NCBI GenBank assembly: GCA_023393635.1
Contig: JAEWKT010000055.1
Location: 1-64,000, forward strand
Length of the DNA stretch: 64,000 nt
Origin: Pseudomonadota bacterium
Lineage (GTDB): Bacteria > Pseudomonadota > Gammaproteobacteria > Pseudomonadales > Moraxellaceae
Direction of reading: 5' to 3'
Shown here: piece by piece, positions 26,659 to 35,656 of the stretch
How positions within the stretch are numbered: position 1 is the stretch's first letter
How the letters are laid out: each line of letters starts with the position of its first letter
Notes under the pieces: model-generated
Told to the model about the DNA's origin: nothing
The model's database searches: none
Seen by the model: only the letters and a program-made list of their open reading frames with translations
Position numbers and translations under genes: made by a program

Positions 26659-27270
26659 ATGAACACACTATTTACCGCACCACTGTTTGCACGCATCGTC
26701 GATGATCTGGCCACGCAAGGGTGGTCACAACAAAATAATTTTATACCCGCCCATTTAGGCACTGAACTTGCCAAAGAATGCCGTAACCGTGCCCAACACG
26801 GCCAATTAGAACCTGCCGCGGTTGGCCGTGGTGCTGCCAAAATTGTGCATGAAAATATTCGTGGCGATCATATTCAATGGCTAGATGCTGGACATCATGC
26901 AGCAGTTGATGGTTACCTGAACCTTATGGAGCAACTGCGCACCAGCATCAATCAGGACTTATTTTTGGGTTTAGAGGACTTTGAAAGTCACTTTACGCTC
27001 TATCCACCTGGTACTTTTTATAAAAAACACCTTGATCGCTTTCGTGATGATGACCGACGCACGGTGAGTTGTGTGGCCTATTTAAATGAAGATTGGCTCC
27101 CTGAACACGGTGGTGCACTGCGTATGTATCTAGAGGATGATCGTGTGCATGATGTGATGCCACAAGCTGGCTCGCTCATTGTGTTTATGTCAGCGCAATG
27201 GCCACACGAGGTATTGCCCGCCACACGTGATCGCTTATCTATTACGGGTTGGTTTCGGCGTCGGGCTTAG
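26659..27270 (+). CDS. 2-oxoglutarate/Fe(II)-dependent oxygenase, prolyl-hydroxylase-like
   Basis: Double-stranded beta-helix dioxygenase. The iron triad is visible as HLD in YPPGTFYKKHLDRF (about 115-128) and a distal His in SAQWPHEVLP, with the 2OG-binding Arg in RDRLSITGWF. The sequence resembles the bacterial relatives of human PHD/EGLN enzymes; the Pseudomonas member (PPHD) hydroxylates a proline of EF-Tu in response to oxygen. That target is plausible here but only by family analogy. 203 residues, no export signal, monocistronic, directly upstream of the odd tRNA-derived repeat. Confidence 0.88.
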   Translation: MNTLFTAPLFARIVDDLATQGWSQQNNFIPAHLGTELAKECRNRAQHGQLEPAAVGRGAAKIVHENIRGDHIQWLDAGHHAAVDGYLNLMEQLRTSINQDLFLGLEDFESHFTLYPPGTFYKKHLDRFRDDDRRTVSCVAYLNEDWLPEHGGALRMYLEDDRVHDVMPQAGSLIVFMSAQWPHEVLPATRDRLSITGWFRRRA

Positions 27271-27295
27271 TACTATCAGATCAATAAATACTTGC

Positions 27296-27356
27296 TTCAA
27301 GCCTTTGGTATATTAAGGTGTAAGAGTTCGAGTCTCTTCGCCCCCATAGGCTTGAA
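27296..27356 (+). repeat. 31-bp copy of tRNA-Leu 3' end in inverted orientation, flanked by a 9-bp inverted repeat
   Basis: Bases 27316-27346 are identical to the last 31 bases before CCA of the tRNA-Leu gene at 27574-27658 (variable-arm end, T arm and 3' acceptor strand) but point the opposite way. No 5' tRNA half precedes it and CCA is replaced by TAG, so it is not a functional tRNA. TTCAAGCCT (27296-27304) and AGGCTTGAA (27348-27356) flank it as a perfect 9-bp inverted repeat. Such copies often mark integration sites, but those are direct repeats; this one is inverted and encloses only 230 bp with no integrase. Confidence 0.9.
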
Positions 27357-27508
27357 TATCAATAGTAGAAAAACCATACAGTATAAATAGCCAATCTATT
27401 CAAACCCTTACAAAAATAATAAAACTTAAAGACATGCAAGAAGTGATTGCTAATTTAGTATTTGTTATAAGCTACTCAATACATTTATATTAGACAAGAA
27501 ACTGACAA

Positions 27509-27541
27509 CAAAAAAGGCTTAAACCCATTAGATTTAAGCCT
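27509..27541 (-). terminator. Rho-independent terminator of tRNA-Leu
   Basis: Perfect 9-bp stem AGGCTTAAA/TTTAAGCCT with a 9-nt loop; leftward it ends in six T. It lies about 30 bp beyond the tRNA 3' end. Confidence 0.9.
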
Positions 27542-27573
27542 CTTAGTCGATATACAGAATATATCGTTTTATA

Positions 27574-27658
27574 TGGTGGGGGCGAAGAGACTCGAACTCT
27601 TACACCTCGCGGCGCTGGAACCTAAATCCAGTGCGTCTACCAATTCCGCCACGCCCCC
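27574..27658 (-). tRNA. tRNA-Leu (anticodon UAG)
   Basis: Complete class II tRNA of 85 nt with encoded CCA. Acceptor strands GGGGGCG and CGCCCCC pair fully; the D arm begins TGGCGGAATTGGTAGACGC, the anticodon stem CTGGA/TCCAG encloses loop TTTAGGT (anticodon TAG), a variable arm follows, and the T arm contains GTTCGAGTC. Reads CUA and related leucine codons. Transcribed leftward as a single gene with its own terminator. Confidence 0.97.
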
Positions 27659-27739
27659 CGATGGCGCGAATAATAACAAACCCCTTACACCTTGCATAGA
27701 GCAATTGATATTAAATGCTCAAACAATGTGCAAAAAACT

Positions 27740-28153
27740 TTATTTTGCTGTTTCGTTAAGCAATTTACCATCCTCAACGATTAAATAGTGCTGGCCTTGC
27801 GGATCCAATGCATCAAATAAATGTAACTTTACGGTTCCTTGCCGACAGAAATCACCGTAACCATGGCCCGTGGTAAATTCCGCTCTAAAACGTTGTAAAA
27901 TCCGTTTTAATATCCAGGGATGGGCAAAAATCTCTATTTCCAATAACTTTGCTTTCTTTTTATATTGGCCATGCCACTGTCCAATCTCATCTGACATTTG
28001 CTGAAATTTCTGGCTAAATTCATCAAAGTCATCAGCAGAAAATTTGATATGACGCTGATACCACCGACTCCACCAATGCCCTTGTACAAAATCCTCAACC
28101 ACATAATAAGGCTGAACAGGTTCAGGTAAATGACTAGTATCAGTTAAGCTCAT
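27740..28153 (-). CDS. Conserved-looking protein of unknown function paired with a kinase
   Basis: About 137 residues, no signal or membrane segment, rich in aromatic and charged residues (HWWSRWYQRHIKF, FAHPWILKRILQRFRAEF). I recognise no family. The ATG chosen has GGAG six bases upstream, located just after the kinase stop; the open frame extends seven codons further, to a TTG at 28174. The tight spacing implies co-translation with the kinase, so it could be the kinase substrate or a regulator. This is inference from position. Confidence 0.72.
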   Translation of the reverse strand: MSLTDTSHLPEPVQPYYVVEDFVQGHWWSRWYQRHIKFSADDFDEFSQKFQQMSDEIGQWHGQYKKKAKLLEIEIFAHPWILKRILQRFRAEFTTGHGYGDFCRQGTVKLHLFDALDPQGQHYLIVEDGKLLNETAK

Positions 28154-28177
28154 CATATGCTCCGCTAAACACAACTA

Positions 28178-29074
28178 TTATCCATTAAAGCTTAAAAATG
28201 CTTGATGGGTTAAATCTTTAATTTGCTGCATGGTTTGCAATCGATATTGCCGTTCTTTAGCCAGTAAACCATCTATTAAGCTTTGAAAACAAGCAAGTGG
28301 CACTGGTAACAATGGCACTGGTTGTTGACAATGCTGTATTGCCCATTGCTGAGTGCTGTTTATCCCCTGCTCATTGCGTATGCAAAATGGCAATTGCTGA
28401 GTCAAGAGCTGATAAAGAATTAAACCCAGTGCATAGTAATCGGTTTGGTGATTTAAGTCCTGCGCTAAAAATTGCTCTGGACTCATATATTTTGGTGTGC
28501 CCTGGGTTATTTTATTAAGAGGTGACTGAGTGTTTGGCCTGCTTGTTGACTGCGCTAAGGCGAGATCAATTAAAATCACTTCAGGTTTTTTGTTTTTAGT
28601 ATTGAATAAAATATTACTCGGTTTTAAATCCAGATGTAGCCAGCCACACTGATGCAGTGACTCTACAGCACATAAAAGCTGCCAGAATAACGCTTTGATG
28701 TCTTTTAATTGATCAACTTGATTGGTTAAAACATCATATAAACTACCCGTTGCCACATAGGGCACTACCATGTAGTGTACCTTTTGCTGCTGTTGCTCTG
28801 GCTGAAAAGGCAGTAAGAAATCATGTCCTGTATCTATTAATGGCAGCCAATGGGTGGGTGTGTGAGTATGATTCTGGCAGGATGATAAATGCTGTAATAC
28901 GGCTATTTCGTGGAAAAATAGTCGCTGTTCAATTTTGGGCACTGAATAAAGCAACCACTTCACCACAACCAAGTCATCGGTATGTTTTGAGCGTGCTAAA
29001 TAAACCTGTGGCTGATGCCTAAGCTGACTCAAGCGTAGCGGCCGTAGCAACGTATAAGCAGCCAAGCTCAACAT
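28178..29074 (-). CDS. Hanks-type serine/threonine protein kinase
   Basis: 298-residue soluble kinase consisting of the catalytic domain only. The essentials are present: Lys39 (VVVKW), Glu56 in helix C, catalytic loop HLDLKPSN (147-154) with Asp149 and Asn154, and metal-binding Asp170. The HRD arginine is Leu and DFG reads DLA, so activation-loop control may differ from typical kinases; PKYMSPEQ (194-201) stands for the APE motif. The Gly-rich loop is poorly preserved. No sensor, PASTA or membrane segment. It forms a two-gene unit with the unknown gene downstream. Target unknown. Confidence 0.88.
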   Translation of the reverse strand: MLSLAAYTLLRPLRLSQLRHQPQVYLARSKHTDDLVVVKWLLYSVPKIEQRLFFHEIAVLQHLSSCQNHTHTPTHWLPLIDTGHDFLLPFQPEQQQQKVHYMVVPYVATGSLYDVLTNQVDQLKDIKALFWQLLCAVESLHQCGWLHLDLKPSNILFNTKNKKPEVILIDLALAQSTSRPNTQSPLNKITQGTPKYMSPEQFLAQDLNHQTDYYALGLILYQLLTQQLPFCIRNEQGINSTQQWAIQHCQQPVPLLPVPLACFQSLIDGLLAKERQYRLQTMQQIKDLTHQAFLSFNG

Positions 29075-29173
29075 AAATTATCCACTCAACCCTCAACATG
29101 CAAACTGTTTAACACATCCAGTTTGACGATAAATGAATATGTCTCGTGTTACCCTTTACTGTTTCTATATTTT

Positions 29174-30667
29174 TTAAGGCTGCTCAACAAGTGCTAAACG
29201 CTTGGAATCCAGCATCTCCAGACAATGCTCCAGTGTTTTTCCAATGCGTGCATGCGTTGCAATACCACTAATTTTCGGCCAGGTTGCGCGTTCACCCTCA
29301 CGCTGTAATTTTTTAAACAGTTGCCTATCTGGATTTTTAAGCATGTAGGTATAGTGGCGTAAATTATAACTACCGACTATATTCACATCCCCATAGTAGC
29401 GTTGGCCAATAATGCCATAACCATGATCCAGCATGCGACGCACCGTTGGCATGCGTCCAAAACGTTCACGGGAAAAGTCCATTGCGCCCATTGCCAGCAC
29501 CTTGCCTTGGCCACGTATGATTTTATTTGGCCAGCTTAGCAGGTCTTTTCTATGGCGGGTGACGTCGGATTGCATAAACGGCACGATATGCGGATTCACC
29601 TGACAGGCAATGGTATAGTTAATATTATATAACTGCGTGATGCGGTCACGTGGAAAATCACTGCGCATGCTGCCATCTACCCAGCGTAAAGATGACATAT
29701 AAGGTCTATTTTCACCATTCGCATCTTTGGCAGTAAGGCGAACAGGTGGAAATAAAACAGGCACCGCGCAAGATGCTAACGCCGCACTCCACATGAGCAA
29801 ATAAGGTGAGGTTAATTCATTCATTACCCGTGGTGATTGTTTTCCCTCAAAAGGGGCAACCGCGATATTAATATGCCGCCCTGTTCTGGCAAAAGCTTCC
29901 TCAAACGTATAATTACCCAGGTTTTGTCGTAAAAAAACCTTCAGCACATTCACATCAGCAATACCGCCGCCCTGTATAATTTCAGAAATTTTACGAAAAT
30001 GAAAAGCATACTCATAAAATCCATCCCCATCATATAAATCTATCAGCTCTTCATTGGTATGCGTCCCCAACATACCAGCCATCAAAGAGCCTGCACTAGA
30101 GCCTGAAAATACTTTGGGCAATAAATCTTGTTCGTTCAGTGCTTTACATACGCCAGTGTGAAATAACCCCAGGGTAGCACCGCCTGAAAACATTAAAGCA
30201 GGCTGACCATAACTATGTCTGATATTTTTAAAAATTTGATATTTTTCAGCTTCAGTTAAAAAATCAAAGTCTTGCAGACAAATATAATATAAACACTGGC
30301 ACACCTCTTCTATATAATCTTCAATGAGTTTTTTAGTGCCAATATAGGCCTGACTATACAGTAAAGGATGTCCAATATTACCTAGATCATGGTGCAAGCC
30401 TTCACGCAACAACCTTACTAGCTCGATGTCTTTATGTTCTAAGCGATAACGGCGCAAACGCGTTAAACGATCGGCAATGAGTGAATAGTCATATAGTGAC
30501 GACGTATTATCTAACTTCCAGTCCTGATTGCCAGAAATGTCATCTAGCACCAACGCCACTTCTTTCCATTCCTGATAATTGGTAGCGTGTTTAAGATTTT
30601 TTTCTAGCTGACGTACTTTTGCTGAATTTAAGCTGTTACGGTGATAATTGGATAAGTTTAGATTCAT
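29174..30667 (-). CDS. Patatin-like phospholipase with N-terminal DUF3336
   Basis: Serine lipid acyl hydrolase. Residues 1-150 form the mostly helical DUF3336 region shared with yeast triacylglycerol lipases such as Tgl3; the patatin domain follows with the oxyanion loop SGGATLG (161-167), nucleophile elbow GSSAG (189-193, Ser191) and the dyad aspartate in VDGSMRSDFP (Asp330). 497 residues, no signal peptide, probably membrane-associated from the cytoplasm. Likely substrate phospholipid or stored triacylglycerol; Acinetobacter relatives store neutral lipids, which makes the latter attractive but unproven. Confidence 0.93.
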   Translation of the reverse strand: MNLNLSNYHRNSLNSAKVRQLEKNLKHATNYQEWKEVALVLDDISGNQDWKLDNTSSLYDYSLIADRLTRLRRYRLEHKDIELVRLLREGLHHDLGNIGHPLLYSQAYIGTKKLIEDYIEEVCQCLYYICLQDFDFLTEAEKYQIFKNIRHSYGQPALMFSGGATLGLFHTGVCKALNEQDLLPKVFSGSSAGSLMAGMLGTHTNEELIDLYDGDGFYEYAFHFRKISEIIQGGGIADVNVLKVFLRQNLGNYTFEEAFARTGRHINIAVAPFEGKQSPRVMNELTSPYLLMWSAALASCAVPVLFPPVRLTAKDANGENRPYMSSLRWVDGSMRSDFPRDRITQLYNINYTIACQVNPHIVPFMQSDVTRHRKDLLSWPNKIIRGQGKVLAMGAMDFSRERFGRMPTVRRMLDHGYGIIGQRYYGDVNIVGSYNLRHYTYMLKNPDRQLFKKLQREGERATWPKISGIATHARIGKTLEHCLEMLDSKRLALVEQP

Positions 30668-31018
30668 TATATTTCCTAGAGATATTAAACCAACCGTAAT
30701 GGATAAATTTCTGCATGACTGCTAAAAAATCGATCAGTTTTTGAAGCTCACCTAAACTAAACACATGATCAGGCACGTGTTGCTTTAGTATTATCTATAA
30801 AAGCCTGCCTGTTATTTTGCAAGTAGTATTTAAAAAATTTAACTTGAATATTGCTTAGCACCACACAAGTGGGACACATATAGCCATATATGAGAAGAAA
30901 CTAACAATATTAAGAGGTATTTAGGGTCACACCTTGGCACCTTTATTATGCTTCGGCTAACCTAAAACATAGCCAAGATCACATGCCTTAACAATGGACG
31001 AAGTATTAAGTTTCTGAT
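30668..31018. other. Spacer without recognisable gene
   Basis: AT-rich 350 bp upstream of the patatin gene and downstream of the DUF1810 gene. It probably holds the patatin promoter. A small palindrome CATATA-GCCA-TATATG lies near 30880-30895; otherwise nothing I can support. Confidence 0.4.
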
Positions 31019-31447
31019 TTAGACTGATTTATGATTAAGAATTTTTATAGTGTTGTGGTCAGGCACGCCCTTAAAAAATTGCTGCAACAATTGTTCAAAA
31101 ATAGAATCTTTTTGCGAGGCCATGGCAAATAAAGTTAGTGATGAATGTAATTTTAAATTATCGGGTGAACCAAATATCTCCAAGGCACTTTTATGCGGAT
31201 GTTGAAGTAATAATGCGGCGCACTCCAACAGACGAGTTCCTAATATAGGGTGATTTAAGTAATCTTGTGCTTCCTGAATATTTTTAAGTGCAAAACGCTT
31301 TGCGATTTCACTACGCCCTAAGCCCAGTAATTGAGGAAATATAAACCACATCCAGTGCGAAGTTTTATTTCCTTGAGCCAGCTCTTGTAAAACCTCTGGA
31401 TATACAGAATTTTGCGCGCTGATAAAATGATTTAGATCAGTCGTCAT
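31019..31447 (-). CDS. DUF1810 family protein
   Basis: 142 residues matching the DUF1810 pattern: FISAQNSVYPEVLQELAQGNKTSHWMWFIFPQLLGLGRS at the N-terminus, YLNHPILGTRLLECAALLL, and FGSPDNLKLHSSLTLFA. The family is common in proteobacteria, small, soluble and without an assigned biochemical role that I can state. Starts at an ATG; monocistronic between two AT-rich spacers. Confidence 0.88.
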   Translation of the reverse strand: MTTDLNHFISAQNSVYPEVLQELAQGNKTSHWMWFIFPQLLGLGRSEIAKRFALKNIQEAQDYLNHPILGTRLLECAALLLQHPHKSALEIFGSPDNLKLHSSLTLFAMASQKDSIFEQLLQQFFKGVPDHNTIKILNHKSV

Positions 31448-31595
31448 GGCTTCCTCTTATCACACTCAGCAATTCCAAGGCTATGTAGTTAGCCAAGGGA
31501 CTGCAATAAAAATCTATTACTCCCTTGGCATATTTTATTTCACTAAAATATTTCTAAAGGTCATATTAATACACCTTTGTTTAACGGTGGCTTGT

Positions 31596-32042
31596 TTAGC
31601 CATTATCTTTAAGAATATAAGATAAAATTTCAACAACCTGCGCTGTGGTCGTGGCCCATGCCTGTGCATTGCCATCCACCTCTTTTAGCGGATGAATAAT
31701 ACTTTCATCATGTAGCGTAATATAAGGTTTGCCCAGTGCAGCACAAAACCCTGCATCAAATGCAGCATTCCATTGTTTATATTTATCGCCAAAGCGCACA
31801 ATGACTAGATCAGCTTGTTGAATTAAAGTTTGAGTGCGAATGGCATTAATCTTGGCTGATTTATGGTCACGCCAAAAGCCATCACTGTGTGGTGCTAACA
31901 TATCACCTGCCGCATCACTGGCCTCGTGATGGGTAACAGGGGCAGTAAACACAATATCTAAACCCTTTTGTGCTGCACCTGTTTGAATTTCTTCACGCCA
32001 ATTTGTATGAATTTCACCAGAAAGATAAACATAAAAAGACAT
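31596..32042 (-). CDS. YtoQ family protein
   Basis: 148 residues beginning FYVYLSGEIHTNWREEIQ and containing FTAPVTHHEASDAAGD, DLVIVRFGDKYKQWNAAFDAGFCAALGKPYITLHD, the YtoQ signature. The fold is related to nucleoside 2-deoxyribosyltransferase-like proteins, with a conserved Asp/Glu-rich pocket, but no reaction is established. Cytoplasmic, same direction as tsaD upstream but 80 bp away. Confidence 0.85.
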   Translation of the reverse strand: MSFYVYLSGEIHTNWREEIQTGAAQKGLDIVFTAPVTHHEASDAAGDMLAPHSDGFWRDHKSAKINAIRTQTLIQQADLVIVRFGDKYKQWNAAFDAGFCAALGKPYITLHDESIIHPLKEVDGNAQAWATTTAQVVEILSYILKDNG

Positions 32043-32124
32043 GCCAGCTCCTCTTGTTATGCTGTATTAAAAGCCATAGTGTAACAGGTTGAGCAAAATC
32101 AGTAGCCAAATAACCACAAGCCAA

Positions 32125-33159
32125 TCACTCTAAAACAGGTGGCTGTAGCTCGCTCATGGGCCAGCGTGGTATAGTGCTGACACTCAAATCATCCATTTGT
32201 CCTGCTTTTAAACGCTGCCAACCTGCAAATGCAATCATGGCACCGTTATCAGTACAAAGCGCTGCTTCAGCATAGTAAACCTGTGCATTTATTTTTTTAA
32301 GTTCAATGGCCAAACGCTCACGCAACAACTGATTAGCACTGACACCCCCAGCAATCACCAGACGTTTTAAGCCCGTTTGTTTTAGTGCTTTAATGGCTTT
32401 TTTGGCCAGTGTATCTACCATGGCTTCTTGAAAACTGGCCGCTAAATCAGCATCGCGCCCTTGGCCTTTTACTTTATTATATTGCGTTAAAACTGCTGTT
32501 TTCATACCACTAAAGGAAAAATCCAAAGCCTGATGCATCATGGGTCGCGGCAAAGTAAAGGCTTTTGCATCACCTTCTAATGCCAGCTTGGCAATATTTG
32601 GCCCACCTGGATAAGGCAAGCCCATCATCTTGGCGACTTTGTCAAACGCCTCACCTGCTGCGTCATCAATTGACTCCCCCAAAAGCTCATAATGGCCAAT
32701 GTCATGTGCTGCCATAAGCTGCGTATGTCCACCAGAAACCAGCAAAGCCACAAATGGAAATTCAGGTGGATTATCCGACAACAAAGGTGCAAGCAAATGC
32801 CCTTCCATATGGTGTACACCAATCGCTGGAATATTTAAGGCATACGCCAGGCTACGGCCAAACAGTGCACCCGTCATCAGCGCACCCATCAGTCCTGGGC
32901 CGCGCGTATAGGCAACGGCATCAATTTGCTGTTTGGTCACCCCTGTTTGCTGCAATAACTCCTCTAATAAAGGAAGAAGTTTGCGCACATGATCGCGTGA
33001 AGCCAGCTCAGGCACCACACCGCCATATTCTGCGTGTAACTGTACCTGACTGTATAAAACCTGCCCCAGCAACCCATGGTTACTCTCAAACTGCCGATCG
33101 CCATCAAAAAGCGCGAGACCTGTTTCATCACAAGATGTTTCTAAGCCTAATACCAGCAT
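32125..33159 (-). CDS. tsaD: tRNA N6-adenosine threonylcarbamoyltransferase
   Basis: Transfers threonylcarbamoyl to A37 of ANN-reading tRNAs together with TsaB and TsaE. ASKHA-fold signatures: LGLETSCDETG (4-14), GPGLMGALMTG, the iron-binding HHMEGH (116-121), VSGGHTQL, and GGVSANQLLRERL. 344 residues, standard. Divergent from rpsU, the same arrangement as in E. coli and Pseudomonas. Confidence 0.98.
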   Translation of the reverse strand: MLVLGLETSCDETGLALFDGDRQFESNHGLLGQVLYSQVQLHAEYGGVVPELASRDHVRKLLPLLEELLQQTGVTKQQIDAVAYTRGPGLMGALMTGALFGRSLAYALNIPAIGVHHMEGHLLAPLLSDNPPEFPFVALLVSGGHTQLMAAHDIGHYELLGESIDDAAGEAFDKVAKMMGLPYPGGPNIAKLALEGDAKAFTLPRPMMHQALDFSFSGMKTAVLTQYNKVKGQGRDADLAASFQEAMVDTLAKKAIKALKQTGLKRLVIAGGVSANQLLRERLAIELKKINAQVYYAEAALCTDNGAMIAFAGWQRLKAGQMDDLSVSTIPRWPMSELQPPVLE

Positions 33160-33223
33160 AAAGGGCCAAACCTGTATATTGATTAACTACAAACAAATAA
33201 CTACAAACTCACTTATTATAGAC

Positions 33224-33252
33224 TTGTTCTTATAGATGTAAACGAGTAAAAT
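33224..33252 (+). promoter_or_regulatory. Sigma70 promoter for rpsU
   Basis: TTGTTC, 17-bp spacer, TAAAAT. Positioned about 115 bp upstream of the rpsU start in the tsaD-rpsU divergent spacer. Confidence 0.6.
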
Positions 33253-33368
33253 AGCCTCCTTTATTGCGTCCTTGTTTTACATTTATCCAAAACTTCTGGA
33301 TATTGTTAAGTAAATATAGAAGCTTACACAAACAGGGCGCGTTAATATCAACCTCCAGAGGATGTTAC

Positions 33369-33584
33369 ATGCCACAAGTTAAGTTGAAAGAAGGCGAACC
33401 AGTTGACGTTGCAATCCGTCGTTTTAAACGTTCATGCGAAAAAGCAGGTGTATTAGCTGACGTGCGTAAGCGCGAATTCTATGAAAAACCTACTCAAGAG
33501 CGCAAACGTAAAAAAGCGGCTGCTGTTAAGCGCTACGCAAAAAAACTGGCGCGTGAGTCTATTCGCACAACTCGCTTGTACTAA
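33369..33584 (+). CDS. rpsU: 30S ribosomal protein S21
   Basis: Small-subunit protein near the anti-Shine-Dalgarno region of 16S rRNA. 71 residues, highly basic, beginning MPQVKLKEGEPVDVAIRRFK and ending RTTRLY. The ATG follows an AGAGGA ribosome site; the open frame extends further upstream but has no similarity there. Followed 41 bp later by a YqeY-like gene, the arrangement seen in many bacteria; dnaG and rpoD, the E. coli partners, are not here. Confidence 0.98.
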   Translation: MPQVKLKEGEPVDVAIRRFKRSCEKAGVLADVRKREFYEKPTQERKRKKAAAVKRYAKKLARESIRTTRLY

Positions 33585-33625
33585 TTATTCGTTTATTTAA
33601 TATCCGTTAATTGGTAGGCCTGCTA

Positions 33626-34072
33626 ATGAATGCACTTAAAGCTCAAATTACAGAATCAGTAAAAGTAGCCATGCGTGAACGCGCTATGGATACCCTAACA
33701 GTACTTCGTAATGTGCAAGCAGCCATTAAGCAAATAGAGGTTGATACTCGTGAAGAACTTGATGACGCACGAGTATTAGCAGTTTTAGAGAAACAAATTA
33801 AGCAGCGCAAAGAATCGATTACTGCCTTTCAAGGGGCAGGACGTGAAGAATTGGCGGCTAAAGAACAATTTGAAATCGGGGTGATAAGTCAATTTCTACC
33901 AACAGCGTTATCTGAGCAAGAGCTTGAAGCACTGATTGAAGAAGAAATTAGCGGACAAGGCGCCACGACCATACGAGACATGGGTAAAGTAATGAATGCA
34001 TTACGCCCAAAAATCGCTGGTCGTGCAGATGCCAGTATTGTTTCTAACAAAATAAAAGCACGTTTAAGTTAA
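33626..34072 (+). CDS. GatB/YqeY domain protein
   Basis: 148-residue helical protein related to the tRNA-binding tail of aspartyl/glutamyl-tRNA amidotransferase subunit B. Conserved MRERAMDTLTVLRNVQAAIKQIEVD, EVISQFLP-like segment (IGVISQFLPTALSEQELEALI), DMGKVMNALRPKIAGRADASIVSNKIKARL. Start taken at ATG after TAGG; the earlier TTG lacks a ribosome site. Co-transcribed with rpsU. Biochemical role not established. Confidence 0.92.
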   Translation: MNALKAQITESVKVAMRERAMDTLTVLRNVQAAIKQIEVDTREELDDARVLAVLEKQIKQRKESITAFQGAGREELAAKEQFEIGVISQFLPTALSEQELEALIEEEISGQGATTIRDMGKVMNALRPKIAGRADASIVSNKIKARLS

Positions 34073-34351
34073 TAGTCTATATTCAGCGTCAGCATACAAT
34101 TAATATTCAGCATAAAACTGCTTATTATTGAAATTTTATTACGCTAACTTTACTCAATGACTTGTATATAACTCATCCATTTTTATTTACATCATCTACT
34201 TTGCTTATTCCAAAACTTTAAACTTGTTCTTAAATTTTAATCGCATATACATATTTACTATAACTTTTTCTTACTCTCTTCCTTATGATAGATCATTAGT
34301 TTATTGCGATTCGCTCTAGGCTAAAATCAACTCTATAGAAAAGGATTTCGT

Positions 34352-35611
34352 ATGCACCCTGCTTCCCACCTGTCTAAAGTTTTGCTCTCCTCTGCATTGG
34401 CTTCTGCTTTATTGTTAGTCGGTTGCGGCAGTGATAATGATGACTATACGCCAAGCGCTGATTCCAAAAGTCTGGTTACCAAAACTGAAAACTATGCACC
34501 TGAGCAAACTGAAGCAAGTACCAGTGTTAGCCAAAAGATTACCTATAGTATGCCTGCAATTGCGGGTGGTCAGACTACCGCCACAGCAGTGGTGATGCTA
34601 CCAAAAGGTAAAGCGCCTGCAGCAGGCTGGCCAATGATTGTATGGGCACATGGTACCACAGGGGTTGCAGATCAATGCGCGCCAAGTAATTTAAAAGACA
34701 ATGATGGCAAATTTACTTTAGGCGGAGCGCTACCTTTAGTCAGCCAGTTATTAAGTCAGGGCTATGCGATAATTGCACCTGATTATGAGGGTTTAGGCAG
34801 TGCAGGTATTCATCCATTTCTCAATTCAAAAAGTGAAAGTGAGTCCATTATTTCTGCTGTGAAAGCGGCCAAGCAACAATATAATAATCAGTTGTCTAAT
34901 GACTGGGTAGTAGTAGGTCACTCGCAAGGTGGTCATGCAGCCATTGCAGCAGCCGAACGTGCTAGCGATGCAGGCCTAAACTTTAAAGGGACAGTGGCTT
35001 ATGCGCCTGCGTCCAATCTAGGTACTATTCTGCTAGGTGGTTACGGGCAGGTAAAAAGCCAACTAGGTAAACCAGCAGGTGTTCCTACAGCAAAGGCGGT
35101 GCTACCTGATCTTCAGGCGTTTGCTTCCCTCATTTCTGCAGGTATTATGCAATATCAACCTGCGTTTACCTACGCAACTGGATTCACCAGTCAACGTGCT
35201 GTGGATATTGCAGCAAAAGCAGAGTCTGAATGCTATCCACAGGTGGCTGCCCAATTTAAGGCAGATGTAGATAACTTTTATGACGATTCAGCCAATAGCA
35301 GTAAATTATATCCAGGCCTTGCTGAAAACTTCACTCAAATACCTGCGGCAGCAATCTTTTTGCTAGACTCAACCATTGGACAAAAACCAATTGCCCAACC
35401 GCTTGTGGTGGTACAGGGTGAGAAAGATGCCACTGTACCTGCCGATATTACACGACTGCTTCAGAGTCAAATTCGTACCAGCAATAGCAACAATGCTAAT
35501 ATCCAGTTTAAATACCAGGCAGATAAAGACCATGGTAGTGTCATTGGTGATGCTTTAAATCCAAATGGTGAACTGGCTACATTCTTAAAAGCTAATCTAC
35601 CTGCCAACTAA
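34352..35611 (+). CDS. Secreted lipoprotein alpha/beta hydrolase (lipase/esterase)
   Basis: 419 residues. Lipoprotein signal with LVGC lipobox (Cys25), then an Asp/Ser-rich spacer and an alpha/beta hydrolase: oxyanion region VWAHGTTG, cap start GYAIIAPDYEGLGSAG, nucleophile elbow GHSQGGHAA, acid region VVQGEKDATVP and catalytic His in KDHGSV. The pattern is that of the secretory lipase (LIP) family. Outer-membrane or surface anchoring expected. Likely hydrolyses lipids or esters for growth. Followed by a strong hairpin. Confidence 0.9.
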   Translation: MHPASHLSKVLLSSALASALLLVGCGSDNDDYTPSADSKSLVTKTENYAPEQTEASTSVSQKITYSMPAIAGGQTTATAVVMLPKGKAPAAGWPMIVWAHGTTGVADQCAPSNLKDNDGKFTLGGALPLVSQLLSQGYAIIAPDYEGLGSAGIHPFLNSKSESESIISAVKAAKQQYNNQLSNDWVVVGHSQGGHAAIAAAERASDAGLNFKGTVAYAPASNLGTILLGGYGQVKSQLGKPAGVPTAKAVLPDLQAFASLISAGIMQYQPAFTYATGFTSQRAVDIAAKAESECYPQVAAQFKADVDNFYDDSANSSKLYPGLAENFTQIPAAAIFLLDSTIGQKPIAQPLVVVQGEKDATVPADITRLLQSQIRTSNSNNANIQFKYQADKDHGSVIGDALNPNGELATFLKANLPAN

Positions 35612-35630
35612 CCTGTTGCAGGTAATCATA

Positions 35631-35656
35631 AAAAGAGCGAAACTATTCGCTCTTTT
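35631..35656. terminator. Bidirectional terminator between lipase and CoxE-like genes
   Basis: Perfect 11-bp stem AAAAGAGCGAA/TTCGCTCTTTT with loop ACTA between convergent genes; T-rich on both strands. Confidence 0.88.

Noticed and set aside
27316..27346. A second functional tRNA-Leu on the plus strand
   Set aside because: Only the 3' part is present; no acceptor 5' strand, D arm or anticodon arm precedes it and CCA is missing.
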